Below are positions 36,010-44,744 of a stretch of 64,000 nt of DNA, in pieces (positions within the stretch are counted from its first letter, which is position 1; every line of letters starts with the position of its first letter). The notes under the pieces are model-generated. The model searched no databases. It was not told the DNA's origin and saw only the letters and a program-made list of their open reading frames with translations. Location of the stretch: contig LVEI03000001.1 in assembly GCA_001595385.3 (NCBI GenBank), positions 1,765,501-1,829,500 of the forward strand. Direction: 5' to 3'. Both the position numbers and the translations under genes were made by a program. Source of the DNA: Deltaproteobacteria bacterium GWC2_55_46 (lineage in GTDB: Bacteria; Desulfobacterota; GWC2-55-46).

Positions 36010-39000
36010 TTGTCAGGCTCAAGGTCTGTATATGTCGGCATCGACATCGGCTCAGTAAGCGCCAATACGGTAGTACTTGATGAGCACAAAAACCTGCTCG
36101 AAGAACATTACACCAGGACCAAAGGCGAACCCTTCGAGACATCCCTCGCTATCCTCACAGAACTGATCGAAAAATACGGAAAAGCCAATATCAGGCTCGT
36201 GGCCGCCACCGGCTCCGGCGGTAAGCTCATAGCCCCTCTCATAGGCGCCGGCTTTACCAACGAGGTCATAGCTCAGGCCAAGGCGACCGCGGTCTTCCAT
36301 CCTGAGGCGAGGACGGTAATAGAGATGGGCGGACAGGACGCCAAGCTCATCTTCCTCACCCCGGAGGGCGAAGACGGCAATCTCAGGATGTCTGATTTCC
36401 AGATGAACTCCGTTTGCGCCGCCGGCACAGGCTCTTTCCTCGACCAGCAGGCATGCAGGATGAACCTTACGATAGAAGATTTCGGGCACCTGGCCCTGAA
36501 GGCCGAACACCCGCCAAGGGTCGCCGGAAGGTGCTCGGTCTTCGCCAAAAGCGACATGATACACCTCCAGCAGATAGCTACCCCCGACTACGACATCGTG
36601 GCCGGGCTCTGCTACGCGGTCGCGAGAAACTTCAAGGCCACCATTGGAAAAGGCAAGGACTTCATAAGCCCGGTCTCCTTCCAGGGCGGAGTTGCCGCCA
36701 ACCTCGGCGTGAGAAAGGCCTTCAAGGAGGTCCTTGAGCTCGAAGACAAGGACTATATCATCCCGGCGCATTATGCTTCGATGGGAGCCCTCGGGGCTGT
36801 CTTTACCTGCCTTGAGATGGGCAAGGCCATAGGCGCGTTCAAGGGCGTGGAGGGGCTTCAAAACTTCATGGCCACTGGCAGGAAGAACGACAGGTCGCTT
36901 GAGAAGCTTCAAAGGCCCGAGGGCCATCCCTCTCAGAGGATGAGCGCCGCTGGCTATGAGCTTCAACCGGGCAGGAAGATAGACGCCTACATGGGCATCG
37001 ACGTGGGCTCGACCAGCACGAACGTCATCCTCGTCGACAGGGACCTGAAGCTTATAACCAAGAGGTACCTCGCTACCGCCGGGCGCCCGCTTGAGGCGAT
37101 AAGAGAGGGGCTCAGCTCGGTCGGGGACGAATGCGGCGAGTACGTGAACGTCATGGGCGTCGGCACGACCGGCTCCGGCAGATATCTTTCAGGCGACTTC
37201 ATCGGAGCGGATATCATAAGGAACGAGATAACCGCGCAGGCCACAGCCGCCGCCGAGATAGACCCGGAGGTCGACACCATATTCGAGATAGGCGGCCAGG
37301 ACTCGAAGTACATTGCCATGAACGACGGCGTTGTCGTTGACTTCGAGATGAACAAGGTATGCGCCGCGGGCACGGGGTCGTTCCTCGAGGAGCAGGCGGA
37401 AAGGCTCGGCATAAGCATCAAGGGCGAGTTCAGCGATCTCGCGCTCGGCAGCCCCACCCCGCCCCCCATGGGCGAGAGGTGCACGGTCTTCATCGAATCA
37501 GACATGGTCAGCTTCCAGCAGAAGGGCGTTGAGAAGGACGGGCTCGTGGCCGGCCTCTCGTACTCCATCGTCCACAACTACCTTAACAGGGTCGTTGGAG
37601 ACAGGAAGATAGGCAACAAGATATTCTTCCAGGGCGGCACAGCCGCGAACCTGGGGGTCGTGGCGGCCTTCGAGAAGGTCACTGGCAAGAAGATCACCGT
37701 CCCCGAGAACCACGACGTGACCGGCGCCATCGGCGCGGCCATACTCGCGGCAAGGGAGATGCCTGCCGGGGCCAGGACCAGGTTCAAGGGCTGGGACGCG
37801 GGGAAGAAGAAGTACGAGCTTACCTCTTTCGAGTGCAGGGACTGCTCGAACGTCTGCGAGGTAAGGAAAGTCGTCATGGACGGCGAAGCCCCGCTCTATT
37901 ACGGCGGCAGGTGCGAAAAGTACGACGTGAAGAGGGACGACAGCAAGAACAGCCACCTTCCGGACCTTTACAAGGAGAGGGAGAAGCTCCTCTTCTCCGC
38001 CTATACAGGCAAGGTCGCCGGTAAGGCCGCCCCTGTCATAGGCTTCCCCAGGATGCTCACCATGTACGAGCTCTACCCGTTCTGGAAGGCCTTCTTCGAT
38101 GTCCTGGGCTTCAGGACCCAGATGTCGTCGCCGACCAACAAGGATATAATAAAGAACGGCATAGAGCAGATAGTGACCGAGACCTGCTTCCCGATAAAGG
38201 TTGCGCACGGGCACGTAAACGAGCTTGTCGAAAAGGGCTTGAAGAAGATATTCATCCCTTCGATAGTGAACATGAAGCCCGCCAAGGAAGGGCAGACCGC
38301 TACACAGCTCTGCCCCTACGTGCAGACGATGCCGTACCTTTGCAACTCGGCCTATGACTTCAAGTCCAAGGGCGTAGAGGTGCTCGCCCCGGTTATACAC
38401 TTCAACACCAAAGAGTCGATACTGAAAAAGGAGTTCTACGACTTCGGCAAGACGCTCGGCAAGGGCAGGGGAGAGGTCGACAAGGCGCTCAAGGCGGCTT
38501 TTGGCGCGCAGGACTTGTTCAAGAAGAGGCTCCTTAAGCGCGGCAAGGAGGTCGTGGATGGCCTTAAGCCCGATGACACGGCCCTCGTCATTGTGGGCAG
38601 GGCCTATAACACTATGGACTCAGGGATAAACCTCGAGCTCCCGCAGAAGCTCCGCGAGATGGGCACTATCGCCATCCCCTTCGACATGCTTGACCTCGAC
38701 AGCGCCACCGACGAGACCCTGGGCGTGGACATGTACTGGAGGAGCGGGCAGAAGATACTCGCGACAGCGAAGATGACGAAGAACGACGAGAGGCTCTTCG
38801 CGGTCTACATAACCAACTTCGGCTGCGGCCCCGACTCGATGATAACCCACTTCTACAAGGACCTGTCAGGCGGCAAGCCCTTCCTCCAGCTCGAGATAGA
38901 CGAGCACTCCGCCGACGCGGGGGCCATAACCAGGTGTGAGGCCTTCCTCGACTCGATCAGGAACACAAAGGGCAAGCTCAAGATAAGGTCCGAAGAGAAG

Positions 39001-40266
39001 GCAGCGCTCAAGCGCACCAATATCAAAAAGAAGCTCTACATCCCGAACATGTGCGACGGGGTATACGGCATGGCCGCCGCCTTCCAGGCCTGCGGCCTCG
39101 ACGCCGAGGTCATGCCCGCGCCGGATGACGAGTCCCTCAAGTGGGGCAGGCGCTACACCTCCGGCAGGGAGTGCTATCCGACGATACTGACGACCGGGGA
39201 CATGGTAAAGATAGTCAAGAGGGAGGACTTTGTCCCTGAGCGTAGCGCCTTTTTCATGCCGTCGGGCGAAGGCCCGTGCAGGTTCGGCCAGTACAACAGA
39301 TTGCACAGGCTCATACTCGACGAGCTCGGCTTCAAGGATGTCCCGGTCTTCGCGCCTGACCAGGACGGCAAGCTCTACAAGGAGCTCGATATCGTCGGCG
39401 GCAACTTCCCGAGGCTCGCGTGGTGGGGGATAGCAGGCATAGACCTCCTTGAGAAGAGGCTCTTCGAGACCAGGCCCTACGAGAAGAACCCTGGCGAGAC
39501 CGAGCGCGTCTACTGGCAGGCCGTAAGCAAGCTCTGCGACGCGGTAAGGCAGAAGAGGTTCCCGGACAAGGAGCTCGAGGACGCAAGCGAGGCCTTCAAC
39601 AGGATACCCGTGAGCGAACCGGGCAGCAGGCCCGTCATCGGCATAGTCGGCGAGATATACGTCCGGAGCAACAGGTACAGCAACGAAGGTGTCATAAAGA
39701 AGCTCGAGTCCCTCGGCGCCGAGGTGCGGATCCCCACCATAGGCGAGTGGATATACTACACCAACTTCTGCAACAAGCGTAAGAGCTGGGAGAGAGGCCA
39801 GTTCAGCGACTACTTCAGGACCATCGCGAGCGAGTTCTTCCAGAAGAGGGACGAGAAGAAGATGGAGGATATCATCAGCCGTGACCTGAGGGCCGGCCAC
39901 GAGCCGCCCACCAAGGAGATCCTCCGGAACGCGGCCCCCTACCTGCACGACTCGTTCGAGGGCGAGGCGGTCCTTTCTATCGGCAAGTCGATAGACTATA
40001 TCTCGAACGGGGCGCACGGCATAGTCAACGCCATGCCCTTCACCTGCATGCCGGGTACTGTCGTAAACGGGCTCCTGAAGACGGTCCGCGAGGACAACGA
40101 CAACATACCCTACCTCAACATGGTCTTTGAGGGCAACGAGGACACCAATGCCGTTACCAGGATGGAGGCCTTTGTCCACCAGGCGAGGGAGTTCATGCTG
40201 AGGAACCGAGAGGGTGTCCAGACAAAGATAAACCACTCAGAAGAAGCCCCGGCGTACAGCGCCTAA
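36010..40266 (+). CDS. Giant acyl-CoA dehydratase activase (two BadF domains plus DUF2229/HgdB-like region)
   Basis: The 1418-residue protein has two tandem BadF/BadG/BcrA/BcrD ATPase domains, about 5-270 (GIDIGSVSANTVVL) and 328-600 (MGIDVGSTSTNVILV). Each keeps the cluster cysteines of the activase: C136 and C175, then C451 and C491 (CAAGTGSF and RCSVF/RCTVF). A DUF2229 region starts near 675 (GFPRMLTMYELYPFW), followed by HgdB-like sequence to the end. Activases use ATP to push one electron into 2-hydroxyacyl-CoA dehydratases or benzoyl-CoA reductases; here the activase and an HgdB-like part are one chain. No CoA-pathway gene is near, so the substrate is open. The TTG start has GGAGGTGG upstream. 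Confidence 0.88.
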   Translation: MSGSRSVYVGIDIGSVSANTVVLDEHKNLLEEHYTRTKGEPFETSLAILTELIEKYGKANIRLVAATGSGGKLIAPLIGAGFTNEVIAQAKATAVFHPEARTVIEMGGQDAKLIFLTPEGEDGNLRMSDFQMNSVCAAGTGSFLDQQACRMNLTIEDFGHLALKAEHPPRVAGRCSVFAKSDMIHLQQIATPDYDIVAGLCYAVARNFKATIGKGKDFISPVSFQGGVAANLGVRKAFKEVLELEDKDYIIPAHYASMGALGAVFTCLEMGKAIGAFKGVEGLQNFMATGRKNDRSLEKLQRPEGHPSQRMSAAGYELQPGRKIDAYMGIDVGSTSTNVILVDRDLKLITKRYLATAGRPLEAIREGLSSVGDECGEYVNVMGVGTTGSGRYLSGDFIGADIIRNEITAQATAAAEIDPEVDTIFEIGGQDSKYIAMNDGVVVDFEMNKVCAAGTGSFLEEQAERLGISIKGEFSDLALGSPTPPPMGERCTVFIESDMVSFQQKGVEKDGLVAGLSYSIVHNYLNRVVGDRKIGNKIFFQGGTAANLGVVAAFEKVTGKKITVPENHDVTGAIGAAILAAREMPAGARTRFKGWDAGKKKYELTSFECRDCSNVCEVRKVVMDGEAPLYYGGRCEKYDVKRDDSKNSHLPDLYKEREKLLFSAYTGKVAGKAAPVIGFPRMLTMYELYPFWKAFFDVLGFRTQMSSPTNKDIIKNGIEQIVTETCFPIKVAHGHVNELVEKGLKKIFIPSIVNMKPAKEGQTATQLCPYVQTMPYLCNSAYDFKSKGVEVLAPVIHFNTKESILKKEFYDFGKTLGKGRGEVDKALKAAFGAQDLFKKRLLKRGKEVVDGLKPDDTALVIVGRAYNTMDSGINLELPQKLREMGTIAIPFDMLDLDSATDETLGVDMYWRSGQKILATAKMTKNDERLFAVYITNFGCGPDSMITHFYKDLSGGKPFLQLEIDEHSADAGAITRCEAFLDSIRNTKGKLKIRSEEKAALKRTNIKKKLYIPNMCDGVYGMAAAFQACGLDAEVMPAPDDESLKWGRRYTSGRECYPTILTTGDMVKIVKREDFVPERSAFFMPSGEGPCRFGQYNRLHRLILDELGFKDVPVFAPDQDGKLYKELDIVGGNFPRLAWWGIAGIDLLEKRLFETRPYEKNPGETERVYWQAVSKLCDAVRQKRFPDKELEDASEAFNRIPVSEPGSRPVIGIVGEIYVRSNRYSNEGVIKKLESLGAEVRIPTIGEWIYYTNFCNKRKSWERGQFSDYFRTIASEFFQKRDEKKMEDIISRDLRAGHEPPTKEILRNAAPYLHDSFEGEAVLSIGKSIDYISNGAHGIVNAMPFTCMPGTVVNGLLKTVREDNDNIPYLNMVFEGNEDTNAVTRMEAFVHQAREFMLRNREGVQTKINHSEEAPAYSA

Positions 40267-40269
40267 AAG

Positions 40270-41328
40270 ATGGAAGAAGCCGTAATCATCGTTCTTTCGG
40301 TCCTGGTCCTGGGCCTTGTTGCCGCCCTTTTCATGGCGGCAAAGGCCCGGGGCACGGACTCCTTCCAAGCCGGGATAGATTCCTTAAGGTCAGAGGTACA
40401 GAAGTCCCTTACAGAGACCACCAGGCACATAGACAGCCAGCTCGCCTCAGTTACCGGCCAGGTCGCGGAGCAGCTCTCATCTGTAGCCAGCCAGCTCAAC
40501 TCATCCACAGGCCAGATAAACAATCGAATGGACAACGCACAGAGGGCCGTGGGCGAGGTGCGCCATGCCCTTGGCGAGCTTACGAAGGCGACCGAGCAGG
40601 TCTTTGAGATAGGCAAGAGCATCTCAGGGCTTGAAAAGATACTCGCCGCGCCAAAGGCAAGGGGCGGGTTTGGTGAATTACTGCTTGGCGAGCTTCTTTC
40701 GCAATGCCTTCCTGCAGACCGGTTTGAGCTGCAGCACGGCTTCTCGGACGGCGCAAGGGTCGACGCTATCATAAGGCTTAAAGAGGGGCTCGTGCCCATA
40801 GATTCGAAGTTTCCGCTGGAGAACTTCAGAAAACTGATCGAGGCGCAGACTGACGATGAACGGCGAGGAGCCGGAAGAAGGTTCGCGACCGATTGCAGGA
40901 AACATGTCGACGCGATAGCCTCGTCCTATATCCGCCCAATCGAGGGCACCTTGAGCTTCGCCTTGATGTATGTGCCTGCCGAGAGTGTCTATTACGAGCT
41001 TATAACCAGGACCGACGACAGCGGGGCCGCCCTTTCCGATTACGCCCTTTCGAAGAAGGTCGTGCCGGTCTCTCCAAACAGCTTCTACGCCTACTTGCAG
41101 ACCATACTCATGGGGCTCAAGGGCATGGAGATAGAGGAGAGGGCCGGGGAGATACTCGCTCACCTCACAAGCCTTCGGGGCGGGTTCGAGAGGTTCGCGT
41201 CCGACCTCGACACCCTCGGAGGCCACATATCGCGCGCCAAATCCAAGTACGACGAAGTGGAAAGAAAGGCCCGCCAGTTCGGGGAGAGGCTGGAGGCCGG
41301 GGCAGGAGAGGAGAGGGAGAAGGTTTAG
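40270..41328 (+). CDS. rmuC: DNA recombination protein RmuC
   Basis: The 352-residue protein has an N-terminal membrane anchor (VIIVLSVLVLGLVAALFMA), a coiled coil (about 30-120) and the RmuC nuclease-like domain with GFGELLLGELL and VDAIIRLKEGLVPIDSKFPLENF. It limits inversions at short repeats in E. coli. It starts three bases after the activase stop, so it is probably co-transcribed with it. Confidence 0.92.
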   Translation: MEEAVIIVLSVLVLGLVAALFMAAKARGTDSFQAGIDSLRSEVQKSLTETTRHIDSQLASVTGQVAEQLSSVASQLNSSTGQINNRMDNAQRAVGEVRHALGELTKATEQVFEIGKSISGLEKILAAPKARGGFGELLLGELLSQCLPADRFELQHGFSDGARVDAIIRLKEGLVPIDSKFPLENFRKLIEAQTDDERRGAGRRFATDCRKHVDAIASSYIRPIEGTLSFALMYVPAESVYYELITRTDDSGAALSDYALSKKVVPVSPNSFYAYLQTILMGLKGMEIEERAGEILAHLTSLRGGFERFASDLDTLGGHISRAKSKYDEVERKARQFGERLEAGAGEEREKV

Positions 41329-41339
41329 CATTATTTCAT

Positions 41340-41422
41340 CCCCCTTTTCTAAAGGGGGATTGAGGGGGCTTATAAAATCGACGAAAGATAATCTCCCCCT
41401 GCCCCTCTTTAGAAAAGAGGGG
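41340..41422. repeat. R1 palindromic repeat, copy 2
   Basis: CCCCCTTT/AAAGGGGG (41340-41358) and CCCCTCTTT/AAAGAGGGG (41402-41422) are joined by a spacer carrying ATAATCTCCCC. The order of the two units is reversed relative to copy 1. It opens a 478-base gap that also holds R2 copy A and a hairpin over the next ribosome site, but no gene. Confidence 0.75.
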
Positions 41423-41532
41423 TAAATCGCTCAGAATGACAATAAGTCCCTCCCCGCCCTTGACGGGAGGGGATTGAGGGCGGGTTCAGGTTTAAAACCT
41501 GAACCCGTAGATTTTGTACTTAAAAACACATC

Positions 41533-41649
41533 GGGCATAAGGCGTAGCGAGCCTAAGGGTGGGGGAAGGGCGCGCGAGCCGGGGAAGCAGGAGCGAGGGC
41601 CGAATGGGCCGAGCCTTATGCCCAGAAAAGCGCGGCAGCGCGCAAAAGG
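41533..41649 (+). repeat. R2 structured repeat, copy A
   Basis: The outer stem GGGCATAAGGC/GCCTTATGCCC (41533-41543, 41613-41623) is perfect and encloses an AGCGAGCC-rich interior. A second hairpin follows, GCGC-GGCA-GCGC, then AAAAGG. Three more copies keep the layout with base changes (49711, 52829 and 57791 on the minus strand). Confidence 0.75.
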
Positions 41650-41758
41650 TTTTTTGCAATAGAGCTGAAAACAGATTGCTCGTTTTTCGCTCGATAGCAT
41701 CTCCTCCCGACCATCTCCCCAGGGAAGAGGGTTAAATCCGAATACTCTTTTCCATTTG

Positions 41759-41797
41759 CCTCCAACTCCCCTCAGTCGTATCATTAGAAGTTGGAGG
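41759..41797 (+). promoter_or_regulatory. Hairpin covering the ribosome site of the DMT exporter
   Basis: CCTCCAACT (41759-41767) pairs perfectly with AGTTGGAGG (41789-41797), whose GGAGG is the ribosome site of the TTG start at 41807. Seven T follow at once. It can act as an intrinsic terminator or hide the ribosome site. Confidence 0.55.
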
Positions 41798-41806
41798 TTT
41801 TTTTAT

Positions 41807-42697
41807 TTGAAAAGCACGCAAAGCGGCGAGCGGCTTAAAGTCGGCATCGCCCTCGCCTCTCTTTACATACTCTGGAGCTCGACCTACCTTGCCATAAGGA
41901 TAGCGATAGAGTCGATCCCGCCCTTCATGATGGCTGGCTTGCGTTTTTTCATTACCGGATGGGCGCTCTACCTTTTTTTGAGGTTACGCGGGGTCGGCGC
42001 GCCTGAGAAAAGGCAATGGCTCGCTGGCGCGGCCGTAGGCGCTCTACTCCTCCCTGTCGGCAACGGCGGGGTCGTCTACGCAGAGCAGTGGGTGGCCTCA
42101 TCTCTTGCGGCACTTGGGGTGGCGACCGTCCCCCTTTGGACGGTACTCTTCGGCTGCCTCTGGAAGAGGCGTCCCACGTGGATAGAATGGGCAGGCGTTC
42201 TCCTGGGCCTTGCCGGTGTGGTGCTCCTCAACTTTGAAGGTGACTTGAGGGCGCACCCTATAGGCGCTTTAGCCCTCGTAATAGCCACTATCGGCTGGTC
42301 TTTCGGCTCTGCATGGGGTAAGGAGCTGCCGCTCCCAAAGGGGCTTATGAACGGGGCGGTGCAGATGATATCCGGCGGCGCGCTCTTTTTCGTGATGAGC
42401 GTCCTCTGGGGCGAGCCGATGCCGGACGCGGTCTCCTCCCGCTCTCTCATCGCGCTTATATATCTCATGATCTTCGGCGCGTTAATAGGCTTCAGCGCAT
42501 ATACATACCTCATTAATAACGTCCGGGCATCCCTTGCCACATCATACGCTTATGTAAACCCGGTCTTTGCCGTGCTCCTTGGCGTTGCCGCGGCTGGCGA
42601 GAGGATATCAGCGGCAGGGGTGGCGGCAATGCTCGTCATAGTGGGCGCGGTAATGCTCGTCCTTTTGGGCGGCCCTTCCATGAAACAGAGCGATTGA
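41807..42697 (+). CDS. EamA/DMT family exporter (YedA-like)
   Basis: The 296-residue protein has ten membrane spans in two EamA repeats, with LYILWSSTYLAIRIAIESIPPFMMAGLRF at the start (quoted to residue ~40 as two blocks: LYILWSSTYLAIRIAI and PPFMMAGLRF). Family members export amino acids, nucleosides or other small metabolites; the substrate is unknown. TTG 41807 gives the usual N-terminus and has GGAGG upstream, but that site lies inside a hairpin followed by a T run, so expression may be controlled by attenuation or by translation. Confidence 0.82.
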   Translation: MKSTQSGERLKVGIALASLYILWSSTYLAIRIAIESIPPFMMAGLRFFITGWALYLFLRLRGVGAPEKRQWLAGAAVGALLLPVGNGGVVYAEQWVASSLAALGVATVPLWTVLFGCLWKRRPTWIEWAGVLLGLAGVVLLNFEGDLRAHPIGALALVIATIGWSFGSAWGKELPLPKGLMNGAVQMISGGALFFVMSVLWGEPMPDAVSSRSLIALIYLMIFGALIGFSAYTYLINNVRASLATSYAYVNPVFAVLLGVAAAGERISAAGVAAMLVIVGAVMLVLLGGPSMKQSD

Positions 42698-42723
42698 CTT
42701 GGCATGTTCTTTTGCCGTATCAT
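42694..42723 (+). promoter_or_regulatory. Candidate sigma-70 promoter of asd
   Basis: TTGACT (42694-42699), an 18-base spacer and TATCAT (42718-42723) overlap the stop region of the exporter gene. The inferred leader is about 40 bases. Confidence 0.55.
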
Positions 42724-42769
42724 ATTTTAATCGAGATAGTCTTGAAATCTTTAGCGTCCAGAGGATAAA

Positions 42770-43792
42770 GTGAAAAAGAAAACCTACAACGTTGCCATTG
42801 CCGGCGCAACCGGCGTGGTCGGCAGGGAGTTCATAAAGATACTCGAGGAGAGGGACTTTCCGGTCGGAGAGATAAAGCTCCTCGCCTCCGAGCGGAGCGC
42901 CGGGACAAGGATAGAGTTCAAGGGCAACGAAGAGCTCGTGACCGACCTCGACGACGAGACCTTCGAGGGTATTGACATAGGCCTCTTCTCACCCGGCGGG
43001 AGCGTGAGCGCCAAGTACGCGCCGAGGGCCGCAAGAGCGGGCTGCATAGTCATCGACAACACCAGCCACTTCAGGATGGACCCTGACGTGCCGCTCGTCG
43101 TGCCCGAGGTCAACCCCAAGGACATCGGCCTCTACAAGAAAAAGAAGATAATAGCCAACCCCAACTGCTCTACCATCCAGATGGTGGTCGCCTTAAAGCC
43201 CATCCACGATAAGTACAGGATAAAGAGGGTAGTCGTCTCCACCTACCAGTCGGTCTCCGGCGCGGGCAAGGAGGCGATGGAGGAGCTTTCAAGCCAGGTA
43301 AAGGATCTCTTCAACATGAAGGAGCCCAACGTCAACGTCTTCCCGCACAGGATAGCATTCAACTGCCTGCCGCAGATAGACTCCTTCCTTGATAACGGAT
43401 ATACGAAGGAAGAGATGAAGATGGTCAACGAGACGCACAAGATATTCGGCGACGATAGCGTAAAAGTGACCGCAACGACCGTAAGGGTGCCGGTCTTCGT
43501 GGGCCACTCGGAATCGGTCAATATCGAGACAGAAAAGCCCATCGACCCGAAGGATGTCCAAAAGCTCCTCTCCAAGGCCCCCGGCGTCGTTGTCATAGAC
43601 GAGCCCAAGGAGAGCGCCTACCCCATGGCAGTCGACATAGCGGGCCAGGACGAGGTCTTCGTCGGCAGGATTAGGAGGGACGACACTGTCCCCAACGGCC
43701 TCAATATGTGGATAGTGGCCGATAACCTCCGCAAGGGCGCGGCCCTTAACGCCGTGCAGATTGCCGAGGTACTCATAAAGGAATATATCTGA
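42770..43792 (+). CDS. asd: Aspartate-semialdehyde dehydrogenase
   Basis: The 340-residue NADPH enzyme makes aspartate semialdehyde for lysine, threonine, methionine and diaminopimelate. It has the nucleotide-binding start NVAIAGATGVVGREF, active-site C133 in ANPNCSTIQ, and STYQSVSGAGKEAMEEL. The GTG start has AGAGGA upstream. A terminator 45 bases after the stop ends the unit. Confidence 0.96.
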   Translation: MKKKTYNVAIAGATGVVGREFIKILEERDFPVGEIKLLASERSAGTRIEFKGNEELVTDLDDETFEGIDIGLFSPGGSVSAKYAPRAARAGCIVIDNTSHFRMDPDVPLVVPEVNPKDIGLYKKKKIIANPNCSTIQMVVALKPIHDKYRIKRVVVSTYQSVSGAGKEAMEELSSQVKDLFNMKEPNVNVFPHRIAFNCLPQIDSFLDNGYTKEEMKMVNETHKIFGDDSVKVTATTVRVPVFVGHSESVNIETEKPIDPKDVQKLLSKAPGVVVIDEPKESAYPMAVDIAGQDEVFVGRIRRDDTVPNGLNMWIVADNLRKGAALNAVQIAEVLIKEYI

Positions 43793-43803
43793 TACCTAAC
43801 AAA

Positions 43804-43830
43804 AATCGGAGTTTTTCAGCAACCTGCTAA
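43804..43830. repeat. R5 repeat (AATCGGAGTTTTTCAGCAAC)
   Basis: The same block as at 7031; here it lies between the asd stop and its terminator. Confidence 0.6.
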
Positions 43831-43836
43831 ATTTCA

Positions 43837-43867
43837 AGCCCTCTCCCGTAAGGGGGAGGGCTTTTTG
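43837..43867 (+). terminator. Terminator of asd
   Basis: AGCCCTCTCCC pairs with GGGGGAGGGCT (one mismatch) over GTAA, then TTTTTGTTT. It ends nine bases before the truA start, so truA may need read-through or a promoter inside this hairpin. Confidence 0.8.
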
Positions 43868-43875
43868 TTTGGGCC

Positions 43876-44613
43876 ATGCGCAATATAAAGCTTTTAATAG
43901 AGTACGAAGGCACCAACTACGCCGGATGGCAGGTGCAGGCGGGGCTCCCCACCATACAGGGGGCGCTTATAGAGGCCGCTTCCCGGCTTACCCATGGGCA
44001 GGCCCAGGTTGCCGGGGCCTCGCGAACAGATGCCGGGGTGCACGCCTTGGGGCAGGTGGCGAGCCTCAGAACAGATTCCAGCATCCCAAGCCACAAGATA
44101 ATGCAGGGCATGAACTTCTTCCTTCCGAAGGATATCGTCATAAAGGAAGCGGCTGAGGCGCCGCCGGATTTCGACCCAAGGAGGGGCTCCAAGGGCAAGG
44201 TCTATCTATATAGGATAATAAACAGGGACCACCCTTCGGCCATCGTCCGCAACTTCACCTGGCACGTCTTCGCCTCCCTTGACATCGCCGCCATGCGGCA
44301 GGCCGCGGCTCATCTGATAGGAGAGAAGGACTTCTCATCATTCAGGGCGGCTGGCTGTGAGGCCATCCATCCTATAAGAGAGGTCACCTCCGTTGAGCTA
44401 TTCGACAGGGGAGAGGGGCTTATCGAGATAGAGGTCAGGGGAACGGCCTTCCTCCGGCACATGGTCCGCATAATGGCCGGAACCCTTGTCGCCGTTGGCA
44501 AGGGGAAGATAAGGCCGGATGAGCTCCCGGACATAACAGAGGCGAAGCAGAGGGCTGCCGCCGCCATGACCGCCCCGGCGCAGGGGCTCTGCCTGGTGAA
44601 GGTGGAATATTAA
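43876..44613 (+). CDS. truA: tRNA pseudouridine(38-40) synthase TruA
   Basis: The 245-residue protein modifies uridines 38-40 of the tRNA anticodon arm. The catalytic D52 is in GASRTDAGVHA; other blocks are FDPRRGSKGKVYLYRI and RGTAFLRHMVRIMAGTL. No clear ribosome site is present: the asd terminator almost touches the ATG. Confidence 0.94.
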   Translation: MRNIKLLIEYEGTNYAGWQVQAGLPTIQGALIEAASRLTHGQAQVAGASRTDAGVHALGQVASLRTDSSIPSHKIMQGMNFFLPKDIVIKEAAEAPPDFDPRRGSKGKVYLYRIINRDHPSAIVRNFTWHVFASLDIAAMRQAAAHLIGEKDFSSFRAAGCEAIHPIREVTSVELFDRGEGLIEIEVRGTAFLRHMVRIMAGTLVAVGKGKIRPDELPDITEAKQRAAAAMTAPAQGLCLVKVEY

Positions 44614-44677
44614 CGGTTTTCCTGTTTATTCTCGCTAAAGACGCCCTCTTCATCGCAACGCAAGTCCTTTAAAACCC

Positions 44678-44706
44678 TTGTTTTTCCCTTTCCCCTGTAG
44701 CATACT
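44678..44706 (+). promoter_or_regulatory. Candidate promoter of the quinone cluster
   Basis: TTGTTT (44678-44683), a 17-base spacer and CATACT (44701-44706), inferred start near 44713. No FNR-type palindrome is visible. Confidence 0.4.
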
Positions 44707-44744
44707 TTATAGCTGGATAAATCTCATTAAGGAACGGTTTTTCT

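Noticed and set aside
38866-40236. Long antisense frame (456 codons) opposite the giant activase gene
   Set aside because: It is a by-product of GC-rich codon bias. The translation has no recognisable domain, whereas the plus strand has clear activase motifs.
41474-41662. 62-codon frame in the gap before the DMT exporter
   Set aside because: It coincides with R2 repeat copy A, whose stems explain the sequence.
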